NCBI GenBank assembly: GCA_964247055.1
Contig: OZ176057.1
Coordinates: 4,712,001 to 4,776,000, forward strand
Origin: Paragordius varius
Lineage: Eukaryota; Nematomorpha
Reading direction: 5' to 3'
DNA length: 64,000 nucleotides
Numbering within the stretch: the stretch's first letter is position 1; the number at the start of each line of letters is the position of its first letter. Below the pieces are notes generated by a model. The model was not told where the DNA came from. It ran no database searches and was given only the letters and a program-made list of their open reading frames with translations. Shown one piece after another: positions 35,511 to 46,535 of the stretch. A program made the translations under genes and the position numbers.

Positions 35511-35912
35511 CTATAATGCTTTAACTTTAACATACCGTTGAAACACATCTCGGCCCTGCCAAACCTTTTTATTATCATTTTGGGTGTTGTCATTATTGTG
35601 TTTAGGGGAATAGTTTAATTCATTACTTGCTTCGTATTCGGATTGGACAACAATTTTTTCTACTATCCAATCCAAAAAGGCACTAATTTTGGTGTACACC
35701 CCAGGCGAAGTTCCACAAGCATGGCCCAATGAAGTCACTCCCAGTAGTGTATATCGATCGGCAACTTCTTTGTGTGCAACCTTTGATTTCGTTTCGTAAC
35801 GGCCATATTGGGCTGATTTCGGTTGCTTTTCTTGTTTAAGTAGCCTACGCAAAAAAACACCAGTTTGCTTTTCATTTCGACCTATACATGCGAGTGGTCC
35901 TCCACTATCCCC
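35511..35912 (-). CDS. Protease 2 exon 6 (GDSGGP to stop)
   Basis: GDSGGP, a basic insertion (LRRLLKQEKQPKS), GVTSLGHACGTSPGVYTK, AFLDWIVEK and a hydrophilic tail ending KVKAL. Confidence 0.9.
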   Translation of the reverse strand, partial: GDSGGPLACIGRNEKQTGVFLRRLLKQEKQPKSAQYGRYETKSKVAHKEVADRYTLLGVTSLGHACGTSPGVYTKISAFLDWIVEKIVVQSEYEASNELNYSPKHNNDNTQNDNKKVWQGRDVFQRYVKVKAL

Positions 35913-37558
35913 CTAAAAATAGAGGGCAAAATGGTTAGAATATAAATTGATTTTTTGATTGATATTGTAAATAGTAGATTTTTTCATCAAAAATTAAAAT
36001 AATATTATTCAAACTGTCAATGATACACATTAATCTGTCCCTTGGTATTTTATTAAAAATGGGTACACTTAACGAGTAGTATGGTATTTTTTATATCATA
36101 AATTTATGTTCCATGAATATGAAAAGAATTTCTTAAAAGTGAACATCAGATGGTCCTTTACTTTTTAAAATATGCACCAGTTGTTAGCGGTATTTTCTTT
36201 TCCTACAGATTGAAAAAATCATTTTGAGGGTTTTCAAACTAATTTCCAGATTCGAAAAGATTTATAATAAAATTTGTTTATATTTTGCCTCAACATCGTA
36301 AAATATTAAATGTGAAATTTCTTGGGGTCTGCAAATGTGTGGATACCGTTGGCTTATTAAAACGGAATTTTTTACAGTTTAAGTCTTATAGGCCTGATTC
36401 GAAAAAAAAGGATATATTATCTTAACATTTTATATGCTGTACACATTTATACTCTTCTTCATATAATTTATATGTTTTTTATGCAAAAAATTTTTTTTAG
36501 TAGAATATGATTGATATAATGAAAAAAAATTAACCGAGTCCTAGTTGAGAACACTATTTTAAAATTTGGGCGTTGCTAAATTATTTTAGTCAAAAATTTT
36601 GTGCGGCAAAGTTAAGCGTTAAAATGTGACCACAATTCTTATAAATGGTTTCTTAAACTATACTTAGGAAAAAAAGGCTTGACAAATTACAAAGGGCCAT
36701 GTGAATGAGATAGATAGCTCAAAATATACTATAATAAATATATCCATATGAGTTAAAAAAGCCTCATTGTCGATTTAAAATTTTTCATCTTAACCATGGT
36801 TATATTGGTCACTACAATATGTATTTATATCATTAAATCCCTGGAATACTCATCATTCACATGGCTAATAAGATTTAATTATAAATTTGAAATTTTTTAA
36901 CATTACCGGGGTTGTAATTTTTATTATGTTGTGTGATCCCTTTGCTTAAGAAACAAAAAAGGACCGCTTACTTTTAAAATCAATCCACCAGATTGCCGTT
37001 AAACGCTTCCCCTTTACTCATAATGTAACCCAATATTTTATAATCAAAAGATTATACTCGACAAGTATCTCGTTTTAAGGATTTATAGCCAGCACATATT
37101 TGATTACTTCGAATAAAGCTGTAACGTTTCTTACATATTCCCTCTGGCACCAATGGTAAACATACTTGCATAAGCTCACTTGCTTCTAAAATAATTTCAG
37201 TACAAAACATTATATTGTTGGATGTTCGCAACTTAATAATGTATATGGGATAAAATTTGGTGTTGCAAAATAGATTCTTAATCCATATACTCTACTGTAT
37301 AGCCAATTCTAAAATAACGTGGTTGACACCAACTTTACTGTGTATACTTATGTAATTCATTCGTTTCATAATTTTTATAAATGTGAATTTGAATGTTAAA
37401 AAATGTTTTTTTGATGCAATAAGAGACAAATATACTTTTGAATTCGGGAACGATACCCCAGCCTGTGGCATAGCATTGCGGATCTTTAATGGGTTTATCT
37501 GAGAATTTTGGGATGCAAATAGGTCGTATCTATTGCCAAAATAAAATTAGCCATAATA

Positions 37559-37598
<40 letters not shown>

Positions 37599-40500
37599 TG
37601 GGTGCAAAATGGGTTAATTTTTTTAACAAAAAAATTTTTAAATGAGATAGTTTAAGACGTGTGTATTCATTTGCCGCAAAAATTTATTTTGAAGACGACT
37701 TAGTCCTTGAAATATTAAGAAAAATGAAATTGAGCAAAAAATGAAAAATGATAATAATTCAAGAAAACAAAAGTTGAGAACACTATAGTGGAATATAAGT
37801 TTATATAAATAAATTATATAAATATCTATAAAATAGTTCAAAAACTGGCTTCTTTTAACACATTTAAAAGTTAAAATTAGAAATTATATTTAAACAATTA
37901 AATATTTAATTGTTACTCACTATTAAAATCTCAACTCATATTTTATTTAGTAAAAAAGCTTCTATATTAATATAAAACTAAAAAATATTATTTTTTATTT
38001 TAATATTTTTTTGTCATCTGGTTTATGAGCGTAAAAAAAATTATACTGTTTTTCTTTGGAATCTTACATGAGTGGCAGTTAAGTATATAATTTATACAAA
38101 AGATTTTAAAATTATGGAATATCGACCAACAATTGTAGATCCCTGTAACAGGTTTGTTTAAACACAAAATAATATTTTCGAAAATCTATTTTTCATAAAT
38201 TATTTCTTAAGGCTCCCACTCATGTACAAATAAATATATTATACACTCTTATACACTAGTTGAGAAAATGAAATAAAAACAATTATTTTTTATTTAATTT
38301 TGATAGAGAAATTTTTAGGCTATTATTATATAAAATGTATATTCTAAAATAATAACCAACTATTATATCTCAACTTTTATAATATTTTAATTTATTCTTA
38401 ATTTTCACTTATTGCCCAATTTTGTTTTAATTTTTTCAAAAAATAGATCGTAAACAATTAAAAAATTTTTACGGCAAATGAATAATCTGTTCATAGGTTA
38501 TCTCATGAAAAAAAAATTTGTTAAAATTTCTTAGACAATGTATATATATTATATACGATTATTCATGCAAAAACATCATTTTTTAATTAAATATTTTTTC
38601 GCGCAAACGCAACATTTTTCCAAGGAAAGACAACATTTTTTCCAAACGCATTTTTTCAAGCAAAAACATAAATTTTTTAAAAACTAAAAAGAATTTTTTT
38701 TATGTTTATTACGTTTATAAGTTATAATACAGTATAGTTTAAGCGTTAAATTATGATTTTTATTGTTTATCATCTATATTTGATGGTATGATTGATTTTC
38801 ATACTGTTTAATTTTGCCCATAAATTGCATTCCAATTTTTCTATATCAAAATAACTTATTAATGTTTTATATATCACGTTAGATAACCCACGAAAATATA
38901 TATTTTAATATAGTTAAATTTTTACATAATAAGGATATACGGTTTTATCAAAGACATGGTATTCAATTAATAGTTTAGGTTGATTAAAAAAATAGATATA
39001 AATAGATAGATAATTATTTTATTGTTTCATTTATAAAGTTCATAAATAAAGTGAAGCAACTTAAAGTGTTCTAGGACCAATTTTAAATTGTTGAGAACAA
39101 TCTTGAAGCGCAAATTGTATATTATTTATAGATTAGGCGAAACTGATGTGAAAAAAATAATATAAATAAAATGCAATTTATGGGCAAAATTATAATCTTT
39201 TAATCCATTAAATATTGCTTATAAAACAATAAATCATAACTTTACACTAAATTTAAATTACGTAACTTAATAATAAGCAATAAATAAAAAATGGTTGTTA
39301 TTTAAAAAAATGTGGAAAAAATATTGGGTCTGGTTGAGAAAATGTTGAGTGATAAAAAAATTTTTTGCTTGAAAATTGTTGCTTTGGTTGAAAAAAGTTT
39401 AAAAAATGTTGTCTTTGCTTCAAAAAGTGTTGCGTTTGGTTAAAAAAATGTTGTCTTTGCTTGGAAAATTGCGTTTAGAAAAAATGTTGCGTTTGGATAA
39501 AAAATGTTGCGTTTGCTTGAATGTTGTGTTTGCTTGTACTTTTGCTTGAAAAATGTTGCATTTGGTTGATATGTTTTTGCATGAAAAACTGTATATACCA
39601 TTTACAGTTCAAATTCACCCTTGAACAATTCAAATTAACCCTTAAACAATTCAAATTCACCCTCAAACAATTCAAATTCACCTTAAAAATAAATTATGTG
39701 TTTTCGAACTAATATAACTCATTATTAATATAAAATATTTCTTTATGGTATAATTAATTATTTTTTTCAGTATTATTTTTTAGAACAAAATTTTATTTTT
39801 AAAAAATATATTTAAATATAGGTAATTTTTAAACTTAAAAAACATGTTATTTATTTGAGGGTGAATTTGAATTGTTCGAGGGTGAATTTGAATTGTTCAA
39901 GGGTGAATTTGAGTGTTCGAGGGTGAATTTGAATTGTTTAAGGGTGAATTTGAACTGTAAATGGTATATATACAATATGCATTTTAATGGTTGCTTATTT
40001 CACACTATAGTAGGGCAATTCGCAATACAGGAGTATATAAAAGAAACAACATAATTCCTTTTTCCATATACTCTTGTGTTGTTCTACTATAGTGTGAAAT
40101 AAGCAACCATTAAAATGCATACTGTACTTTGTTACAAATAAGACCAAATTTTGTATATGATACATACATGCTTGTTGAATTTAACTTTGTCATCCAATAC
40201 AACTAGACCTATATCATAGTATGAGGATGAGTGTTTAAATTTTTTGTGAATCACATGACTACCATACAAAGTCTGAAGATATGGTTGGACAATTTTACCA
40301 TATGTAGTATTTATACCTTTGTTATGAAGGCCCAATTTATAAGTTAATTGATTGGGTGAATATCCACTATATAATATTTTAATAAATAAACTAAAAAATA
40401 AACCTTAAAATTGATAACAAAATTGAAATAGAGGTTATTTATGGGAACACAAATAGCTTTACTTATTCTATTAAGTTATTAGCGCAAATATTACATAAAA

Positions 40501-42302
40501 TTATAACTATTAAAATTGAGAATACGAATGATTTTATTCAAATGTTTTAATTTTAATATTTTATCCAAGAATTTTAAGACTGTTAAATGCATATGTAACA
40601 TACTCTAAACAATGAGCAGCAGTAAGTATCAAGCGATCAGATATTAGAACACCTCCGCAAATATAAAAGTCTGAAACATAAATGGCTACTTGCCAGGGCC
40701 AGGAATGGGGGTTAGCGGCATTTCCACCCACAATTTTGGCATATGCATTACAGGGACTATTGTACTTTGGTATCACTGATATACCACAATCAGCCCCGTT
40801 TATTCCAGACATGTAGGCTTGCATAATTTTATTCTTAACCCTCAAAAATTTCTTTTGAAGCAAGCTCACTTTCGCATGTGTTGCTTTTTGTCTTCTAACC
40901 TGATCATGGGGTGAGGTTAAATTGGTGATTATTACAGAGGGTGTAGTTAGTGGGGTGGCATTTTCATTTCCGTTGGATGTTGTCTCAATATCTATATCAT
41001 TGGTATCTGATGAGTGGATAAACTTGGGTATGTCAATGAACGCAGCCAGGTAAAATAAAATTAATCTGTAAAAATAAAATAAAAATGCTTAATTTTAACA
41101 TTCAATAATATATTAATTGTCCTTGAGTTAAAAAAAGTATTATGTTTTAAACCAAAATTGGATGACTAACGTTGCCCTCGTTTAAATTGAATTGTATTAA
41201 AGTTAGGTTCCGTATTCAAGTAAGGATAATTAAGATCAAAACATTATCAGAGAGATGGTATATTAACTTGAGGAAAAGTGTACCAATAATTTTCGAAATA
41301 TTTTACAAATATTCAGACAAATTGGACGTAAGATTTATAGTGTGGTGTTGAATGATTGTTAAATTTATTTAAATCTAAGAATAAAAGTATACAGACACAG
41401 AAGTTTTAAATTAAATTGGATTATAGAGAGGATGTAAGCATAAGTGGCAAACAGGCAAGACTTTCAATAGGTCTAGGGTAGACATGAAGCAAATATAAAA
41501 ATGTAGGTACATTGTCCTAATATGGTGCCGTTGATTAAAGTTAGGGCTAAACTACATTAAGTAGGCATAAAATATTTCAAATTGATGGAACTTGTTGTTT
41601 TTAGAGCAGCATTAGGAATTATTTAACCCTCTAAACCGGGGATATCGACATGGGCACGCCTTGACCTTATGTTTGAACCGCGAATAATTCGGAATTCCAT
41701 TATTTGCGAAATATTATCACAAAAAAGGAAAATTGATATTTCATAAACAATTTTTCTAATCATTTTAATAGAATTGGCAAAAACTAGAAAAAATGTTATA
41801 TATTGTGTGTTCATTTTACAGTATGTTTGCAATCTAAAATTACCAAGGAATGTCCATACATATTTGTGCTAGGCCACCCTGTTACTCTAAAAATAGGCCG
41901 TTTTTGCTCTAAATAAAATTGTTTCTGTACATTACGATACTTATACATTTTAGGAATGTCATTTATGTTCTTAATAATTTTTTTTTAATATTTTTACAAA
42001 AATATCATTACCATGATGAGCTATTGGGCCATTAAAAAGGTAATTTATTTTTTATATCTGTTCCCTATATAAGAAAAGCTAATTATTTTAGTTACTTACA
42101 TATATAATTGATGAACAAAACATTCTTTAAAAATTTGTTTAAAAATATATCTAACAAAACGAAAAAGCTCACAAATGACAACAGACATGTATATTTAATT
42201 CCCATTTTAGCTGTTTAATGGCCTAAAATTCTTTTTTTGATAAAATATGTGCTTATATCGTACTTAAACATTAATTTTAAATTACCTGAAATAGGAATTC
42301 AT
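35511..42302 (-). CDS. Secreted trypsin-like serine protease 2 (six exons, 433 aa)
   Basis: Coding exons on the minus strand are 42286-42302, 40604-41065, 40168-40366, 37436-37529, 37058-37185 and 35511-35912 (1302 bases, phases closed). It is a paralog of the gene at 9538-15800 with the same exon plan: signal peptide (MNSYFRLILFYLAAF), pro-region, activation at AK/IVGG, His157 (TAAHC), Asp211 (SYYDIG), Ser303 (GDSGGP) and Asp297 as position 189. The pro-region is the most diverged part and is eight residues longer, with Asn/Thr-rich sequence. Position 215, Trp in nearly all S1A proteases and in protease 1, is Leu here (GVTSLGHACG). The frame is open throughout, so it looks functional, but substrate binding may differ. 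The physiological role is unknown. Confidence 0.9.
37058..37185 (-). CDS. Protease 2 exon 5 (Asp189)
   Basis: It codes SELMQVCLPLVPEG and NQICAGY, ending KRDTCR. The donor CGA/GTATAA keeps the GTATAA of protease 1. Confidence 0.85.
37436..37529 (-). CDS. Protease 2 exon 4 (CYATGWG)
   Basis: It codes IRPICIPKFSDKPIKDPQ and CYATGWGIVPEF; same length and phase as in protease 1. Confidence 0.85.
37564..37597. repeat. (TA)n microsatellite
   Basis: A TA tract of about 34 bp. Copy 1 has a much shorter tract at the same place (about 11535-11549). Confidence 0.9.
38555..39592. mobile_element. MITE-B, copy in protease 2 intron 3
   Basis: The left end is ATACGATTATTCATGCAAAAAC with AAACGCAACATTTTT. 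The right end is an array of AAAATGTTGCGTTTGG-like units (39.31-39.58 kb) closing in GCATGAAAAACTGTATAT. A nested repeat lies inside, with a MITE-D-like end near 39.06-39.12 kb, as at 12.96-13.02 kb. Confidence 0.7.
39595..39967. mobile_element. MITE-A1 (TTCAAATTCACCC subrepeats)
   Basis: It starts ATACCATTTACAGTTC, then has four TTCAAATTCACC-type units of ~21 bp. The A/T core contains AATTATGTGTTTTCGAACT and CTTTATGGTATAA. It closes with inverted units and GAACTGTAAATGGTAT. Copy 1 of the duplication has the empty site here (TTGTATATATACAAT near 13530), so it inserted after the duplication. This is the only copy outside the Ubr3 locus. Confidence 0.85.
39968..40121. mobile_element. MITE-C, copy in protease 2 intron 3
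   Basis: TATGCATTTTAATGGTTGCT at the left and AGCAACCATTAAAATGCATA at the right; also CACACTATAGTAG faced by CTACTATAGTGTG. Its termini are more intact than those of the sister at 13541-13670. Confidence 0.85.
40168..40366 (-). CDS. Protease 2 exon 3 (catalytic Asp)
   Basis: It codes GYSPNQLTYKLGLHNKG through SSSYYDIGLVVLDDKVKFN. The donor CAT/GTATGT is as in protease 1. Confidence 0.85.
40604..41065 (-). CDS. Protease 2 exon 2
   Basis: Signal peptide end, pro-region with NGNENATPLTTPS, the IVGG activation site and TAAHC. The acceptor is TTTTTACAG and the donor GA/GTATGT. Confidence 0.9.
42286..42302 (-). CDS. Protease 2 exon 1 (start)
   Basis: ATG AAT TCC TAT TTC AG, then donor GTAATT; matches protease 1 exon 1. 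Confidence 0.75.
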
Positions 42303-43129
42303 CGTTGCCGTGATTAGATATTAAATAATTATATATGATTCGGAAAAATATATAATTAAATTATTAAGCCCTAAAAAATATAATTATGATCCTCAAAACA
42401 TTAGAATGGTCATTTTCTAATTAAATTATTTTATAAAAAATACTTTAAACTTAAATATCAAAATTATTTCAACTTCTAAAATTATAAAATATTTCAAACT
42501 TAATTATCAAAATTATTTCAACTTGTAATATTATCTATTTTGGCAACATAAAAAATGGTACTTTACTCAAGCCGGTTGAAGAGTCCATATTAAAAGCTAG
42601 AAATAATTTATAAAATATTAATTAATTATAATATCATTGTCTAAAAATCGACTCTATAAATATTATTTCTATTATATATCCTATTTAAAAACAGGGGTGT
42701 CCAACACAAATGATTTTGAGGACCGCAATCGCAAATATGCACCTTAACAAATATTATATTAAATTTTAGACATAGGTAAAATTGTAAATACTGTTTATTT
42801 AAATATTTTTTTGGCCTATATTGCCCTAATTTCGGAGATTTATTCAGAAATGTTGCTCAAAAATCAATTTATTTAGATTTCGTAAAAATTTGATTGGAAA
42901 TTACTCGCAGGCTTAAAAAATATCCAAATTATATATTATAAATTAGAAAACACTTATTTGAATCGAAAATAAATGTGCAATAGATTATATATGTTTTTAC
43001 GGTATAACCCAATGAAGATCATTTATTTTGCCTATTAAAAGTAACGTCAATAACTGTAAAATAATAAATTTGTTGTATATGTTATTCGTTGGTATATAAT
43101 GATCTATCCTCATCATTCATTTGTATGGG
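42303..43129. other. Upstream region of protease 2
   Basis: 42695 carries CAGGGGTGTCCAAC, a hAT-like end shared with 16160. 42797-42925 matches 24764-24890. No promoter can be assigned and no gene was seen to 43129. Confidence 0.5.
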
Positions 43130-44170
43130 GCGCCATTAAATGACGGTACACCCGTTTTTTCCAATCTTTTCTTGATTTGGCTAATTCTAAATTTAAATTG
43201 AGCGATTCGAGGTCTTTAGTTATTGTGTTAAGCCATGTGGTATGGGGTCAACCGGAATTCGCTGGCAGTTTAACCGAGTAATTTTTCATAGTTTTAAGAA
43301 TGTGAGTATCTTGTCGTCTCTCAACATGTCCAGCCCATTGTAACCGGAGATTTCTGATGACGTTGTTGATGGGGTTGAGATGAGTATATGGTACGGGTTT
43401 ATGGATTCGGTAAAATTGAATTTAGAGGAATTGTGTGCGAATAATACTGTTTTCAATAATTTGGATTCAGCGTTTATGAGTTTGGATTCATTTGTTTTTG
43501 ACATCGGCCAAGATTCGGATGCATATGTGAGAACCGGACGGATGGCTGTAGTGTAAATGACACATTTAGTTTGTAGTTTGACGAATTTATGATTTATTAT
43601 TAATTTAACGTATGGTATTTTTTCCTTTGTGATATGCGATGTTTAATTGCATGTTCTATTCCTCCACCGGCTGATATCATATCTTCCAAGTAGCAAAAGC
43701 TGCTCACTGTTTCCATATTAAAAGGGTTGGGTATCGAGTTCATTGTTAAATTAATATTAAAATTTAAACATCCCGAGCATTTGTAGCTTTTATCATAATC
43801 ATTTATGGATTTAGGCTACTAAATTTTTTATGTACCCATAGGAGACAAGAATTGCAGCATACAGAATATGATTTAACTTCTTTTCTACATACGGTGCTGG
43901 TTTTTAGCGGTGAGATTATCGCACATTAATTTGGTTTTTAAGAAATTTACTTTGACACCATAACTTTTTAAGGTCTCATTCCGCAGACGAATTTTCCCTA
44001 TGACGCTTTCGGATGTTGATATTATTACGAGGTCATCGGCGTAAAGAATTTGGTGTGGCATGCCGGTTGCAATGTCTTTAGTTATTTCTTCCATAATGAC
44101 ATTGAAGAGGGTTGGGCTTAATATGGATCCTTGGTGGATTCCATTTTTTATAAAAACTTTTAATTAGTCC
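43130..44170 (-). mobile_element. LINE remnant (reverse transcriptase and C-terminal part)
   Basis: Read on the minus strand, MPHQILYADDLVIISTS is the catalytic YADD block of a non-LTR reverse transcriptase, followed by GVKVNFLKTKLM. Near 43.32 kb it has a WAGHVER-like motif and near 43.23 kb TTWLNTITKDL, the usual LINE C-terminal region. It is 5'-truncated with stops. The clade was not assigned; it differs from the RTE-like LINE at 28.4 kb. Confidence 0.75.
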
Positions 44171-44212
44171 AAACGGGGTTTTGATTTGGGCTATATATAT
44201 ATATATATATAT

Positions 44213-44432
44213 GATATAATTAGGTTTGATGTATTCACATATATTAAGGTGTGATGTTTGCTTTTATAATAATAATCACACGTGGTGGTGAGGTTATAAC
44301 ATTATAATAATACTACAAACTTAAGTTACGAAGTTAATATATTAATAAATAACAAATGTTGATTGTGTGGTTAATCTAATAGTATAATAAAAAGATTATT
44401 CAAATTAGCCTCTCAGTTACCACTATAACACT
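44213..44432. repeat. TA-tract-linked dispersed repeat, copy 2
   Basis: Similar to 2757-3005 (for example TAGGTTTGATGTATTCACAT, TGTGTGGTTAATCTAAT and ATTCAAATTAGCCT). A short TA tract at 44192-44212 precedes it. Just after it, CAGGGATGTCCAAC at 44453 is a hAT-like end. Confidence 0.6.
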
Positions 44433-46306
44433 TATTTAAAACTATAGGTCAGGGATGTCCAACATATATAAGTTAGCACGCAGCATTTGGCAAAATATGA
44501 CCTAACTAAAGTTAATTATTTACATTTTCTAGCCATAATAAACATTTTTTTGTCTATTACGATTAAAAAATAAAAAAATGGAGGGGATAAAGTTTGAGGT
44601 GAGGATTTCAATCATATTTTTTTTAAAAAAATGTATTGCGCTAAAAAGACAATGGAAGCGTGTGTTTATGTGCGACCTTATAACTTAAATACTTTTTCAA
44701 ACGAACAACAGCACCTTGATAATTATGATACATTTTTTACCATTTCTCCTAGAATATGCACATGTGTTAGTGTTTGTTTAATTTATCAAATCCACAAAAA
44801 TTTATCTTGCAATTTTTCAGTGTTCTGTAAAAAATGGTATTTAAGTACATTTAATTAATAATTTGTTTCAATACCACTAAAATATATTCTATATATAAGG
44901 GAAAACATTTTTTTAAATAATTTTTAAAAGGCTCCAAAAAGTCCCAAATTTTGCCCTTCTAATATGGGCATAAACAATCTATTATCTTTTTGGGTCTGAA
45001 CGATTTCAAAAATATATTTCTAAGTATTTTAGGTATTAACATCTAAAAATATGCTTACTTTAGCCTATTAGCGCATAATACAAAATTATTTTAAATAATT
45101 CTCATCTCAAACTTTAAAGCAAATATATTATTGTTATAATATATAAATAATATATTAAAAAATGCTATAGGCTACATTTTAGAAGAAAACTTGTTATATT
45201 TTAATTTAAATATTTGCTGCTCGTTCGATTGTTTCGAGCTGTCCCATTTATAGATTCAGAAGATTTAAAAATTTTAAAAAATAGTTTATAATCTAATCTA
45301 TCAGAACAATGTTTGATATTTCAATTTCGACAAATATGACTATTAAACTGTGGTTTATTAAAATAACTTTTATACAAGGTAAACTAGGACAATAAATAAA
45401 GTGTTTTAATTGTAATAATACCGAGATGGTGCAATAAATGTTTTATACATAATGCTAACATTTAACATCGAAAAACCTTTCCGATAATATGAATACTTCA
45501 AGCTATAATAATATAAAATGCTTTAAGTTTATTAAAAAATTGTGATAATTGATGATGCTTAACAATTCTATCATATCAGAAAAAAATTTTGGTTAACTAA
45601 TAAATCTAAATTCTGAGGTGATAAATTTTCAGCATTATCGAATGAACCGTTCCGTTTCTATACCCCCACCATTTAAATAATATAAGTGCGCTTCCTGATA
45701 TTTACTTATAAATTAAATTTTCAATTTAATTATAATTTTTCAAAAAATATATTTTTTTGATGTCAAATTTTCATATATTTAAAATTTCATTCGCATATTA
45801 TCGGTTCTATATTTTTGATCCAAAGAAAACTATATCTATTTGGAAAGGCAAATAAATTTAGCACTTACAGTGATTATATCTAAATTCTTATTAAAATACT
45901 GTTTTCCCTTTATATGTAATTTATTGTCCTTTGTGGAATGAATATCTAGCTTTCAATGATAAAATTATTTTTACAAAGAGCAATGCCATAAAAATTTAAA
46001 TTATGGTTTTGAATTAAAATTTATGTTACAAAAACAAAACTATGATTATTTTAATATAAAGCAATTATAGAAAAAAGAGATTCCAACATATTTTTTAATT
46101 AAGAATATAAAAGGAATAAAATTTGATAACGGATATTATATAATCCATAAATTTTTTCGTTGGGCATCCATTTTTATTAAATTCAAACATAAAAAGATTT
46201 TAGAGGTAGAGGTTTTTATGTGCTATTTTTAAAATAAGCCATATAAAATAATAAACAGAGCGTCTGACGAAACACTGATTTTCATCACATTCTATAAGCA
46301 CATGAT
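44433..46306. other. Intergenic stretch upstream of Ubr3
   Basis: It holds a hAT-like end near 44453 and a faint relative of the foldback repeats at 45.4-45.65 kb (ATTCTGAGGTGATAAATTTTCAGCATTATC split over two short motifs). The Ubr3 promoter must lie near its right end. No clear core promoter element can be told from the AT-rich background. Confidence 0.4.
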
Positions 46307-46535
46307 ATGTCTTACTCATTAAAATTATCACAGGGCAAAAAGCGAGAATTAATTAGCCGATTCAGATTGCAGATAACAAAATGTAATCCGGATTTTATTG
46401 GAGAAAATATTATAAAATTCCTAGAATTTGCGGATGATATATTTGGTAAGGCATTTATTTCAGACGAAAATTTTCTACAATTGGTGAATGTTATGATTAT
46501 GGGTGGATTCGAACCATCCGTATTTGCAGATGAAA
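46307..46535 (+). CDS. Ubr3: Ubr3 exon 1
   Basis: [15 protein letters not shown] through [11 protein letters not shown]; donor GAAA/GTAATA, phase 1. N-terminal sequence varies in the family, so the start is less sure than the frame. Confidence 0.75.

Larger units (their letters stand above)
33590..42925. repeat. Segmental duplication, copy 2
   Basis: It is collinear with 7790-16266 and then, without a gap, with 24764-24890. It carries the complete paralogous protease gene, and at least two insertions that copy 1 lacks (34.8-35.0 kb hairpin and MITE-A at 39.6 kb). Confidence 0.9.
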
